This document shows positions 4,499 to 5,225 of a stretch of 5,225 bases of DNA, in pieces. Made by a program: the position numbers and the translations under genes. Under the pieces are notes generated by a model. That model was not told where the DNA came from and did no database searches. It was given only the letters and a program-made list of their open reading frames with translations. Positions within the stretch are counted from its first letter, which is position 1. Each line of letters begins with the position of its first letter. The stretch is from CAZRVH01 sp964608325 (GTDB lineage: Bacteria; Patescibacteriota; Gracilibacteria; Peribacterales; Peribacteraceae): positions 1-5,225 of the forward strand of contig CAZSMX010000034.1 in assembly GCA_964608325.1 (NCBI GenBank), in the 5' to 3' direction.

Positions 4499-5225
4499 TT
4501 ACTTTATAACACTGGACGCCCTTTCGGCGCGTTCCGGCATCTCCTCTTTGGAAATCGCCTTCGCCTGCTCTTCGATGGCCACGCGTACGGCTACGTCAGT
4601 TTCAGCAGACAAATACATCTGCAATGCCTCGGACCAACGGTCGAATGCGACCGGGGAATAGGCCTCGGGAAGGATGTCGGCAGGCAGGAAATTTACGAGG
4701 GACAACAGGTACTGCTCCTTTGTGGTCGTGTCCGGCTGCGGAAGCGTCCAGGCCAGGTCGCGGGTTCCGGGATGGAACGCGGAGATCAGCCATCCGGTCG
4801 AGGTGGAAGCGAACGCCTGGAGGGACTGTGCATCGATCGTCGGAACGTCGGAGAGCAACTCCTCGGCGGTGGGCAACTGAATGCGCAGGGCATCGTCGGT
4901 CATTTCCGCCGTCGCGCGCTCGGTGATCCACCGCTGGATCCCCTGCTCCACGCCGTGAATCGCCTCGGGAGCGGACCAAACGCGGTGCACGGGAATCAAT
5001 ACCGTGCCGTCGGACGCATGGATGAGGATGGGGGTGGTAAGTGCGGAAACCGAAATGTCCGCACCCCGGCGCTTGATATGCATCGCCCCGCCGCACCCCT
5101 GTGCCGTAAAGGTGCCTAGGGAGACCGAGAAGCAATCCGCACCGGCGAAGACCCCCTCGCCTTCGGACAAGATGGGTGCGACGTCGTCACGGACGATGAT
5201 CGTACCCGGCAAGAGACGCGCGGCG
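4499..5225 (-). CDS. Protein of unknown function, C-terminal part (5' end outside window)
   Basis: The frame stays open to the right edge, so the gene begins outside the window; the TTG at 5212 is probably internal. The visible 241 residues begin AARLLPGTIIVRDDVAPILSEG. The first 90 or so are rich in short alternating beta-type stretches (FSVSLGTFTAQGCGG, AMHIKRRGADISVSALTTPILIHASDGTVLIPVHRVW), with two cysteines. This faintly recalls FecR-type periplasmic domains, though I cannot match a diagnostic motif. The remainder is more helical, with PTAEELL, a central tryptophan-containing part (GWLISAFHPGTRDLAW), and a strongly charged helical C-terminus (VAIEEQAKAISKEEMPERAERASSVIK). No membrane helix is visible in this part. 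It ends 4 bases from the mosaic tRNA copy on the opposite strand, with no terminator seen between them. Confidence 0.8.
   Translation of the reverse strand, partial: AARLLPGTIIVRDDVAPILSEGEGVFAGADCFSVSLGTFTAQGCGGAMHIKRRGADISVSALTTPILIHASDGTVLIPVHRVWSAPEAIHGVEQGIQRWITERATAEMTDDALRIQLPTAEELLSDVPTIDAQSLQAFASTSTGWLISAFHPGTRDLAWTLPQPDTTTKEQYLLSLVNFLPADILPEAYSPVAFDRWSEALQMYLSAETDVAVRVAIEEQAKAISKEEMPERAERASSVIK

Noticed and set aside
4385..5119. Open frame of 244 codons on the + strand
   Set aside because: It begins inside the mosaic tRNA copy and runs antisense to the partial gene at 4499-5225. Its Gly/Arg-rich product has no recognisable motif, and the - strand frame has better protein-like composition.

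Overview
The window looks like a piece of a bacterial chromosome from a small-genome lineage, most likely a member of the Candidate Phyla Radiation (Patescibacteria), perhaps a Peribacteria/Peregrinibacteria-like group. That placement is inference. It rests on a VirB2/TrbC-like small pilin with no conjugation genes around it, several short membrane proteins with no clear homology, housekeeping genes scattered as single units, and starts that lack Shine-Dalgarno sequences. Genes are moderately GC-rich, with AT-rich or repeat-rich spacers.

Layout. 1-420 (+) is the C-terminal part of ribonuclease HII (rnhB), cut by the left edge. 374-1144 (-) is lgt, prolipoprotein diacylglyceryl transferase, which overlaps rnhB tail to tail by 47 bases. 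A 73-base divergent spacer with a CCTAAC-type hexamer repeat separates lgt from 1218-2231 (+), tsaD, the catalytic subunit of tRNA t6A synthesis. A spacer with an ATTGATG-type heptamer repeat leads to 2351-2908 (+), a five-helix membrane protein of unknown function. After a spacer holding a perfect 8-bp inverted repeat comes 3017-3394 (+), a VirB2/TrbC-like pilin. A two-way terminator follows, then 3472-4026 (-), a tandem PRC-barrel protein. A 47-aa membrane peptide lies at 4074-4217 (+). An intact tRNA-Ile(GAT) with its own promoter lies at 4262-4338 (+). It is followed by a second, mosaic copy of the same tRNA at 4356-4494, in which exact blocks of the tRNA are separated by hairpin-forming segments. 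The right end, 4499-5225 (-), is the 3' part of an unrecognised gene.

Function. Two genes serve translation and pair naturally: the tRNA-Ile(GAT) reads ANN codons, which are the substrates of t6A made through TsaD. RNase HII serves genome maintenance. Lgt, the pilin and the small membrane proteins concern the cell envelope. No multi-gene defence or biosynthetic system is visible.

The most unusual points are the mosaic tRNA copy, the consistent absence of Shine-Dalgarno sequences with -10-like boxes lying 6-8 nt before four start codons (a leaderless arrangement), and TAA as the stop codon of all eight reading frames.
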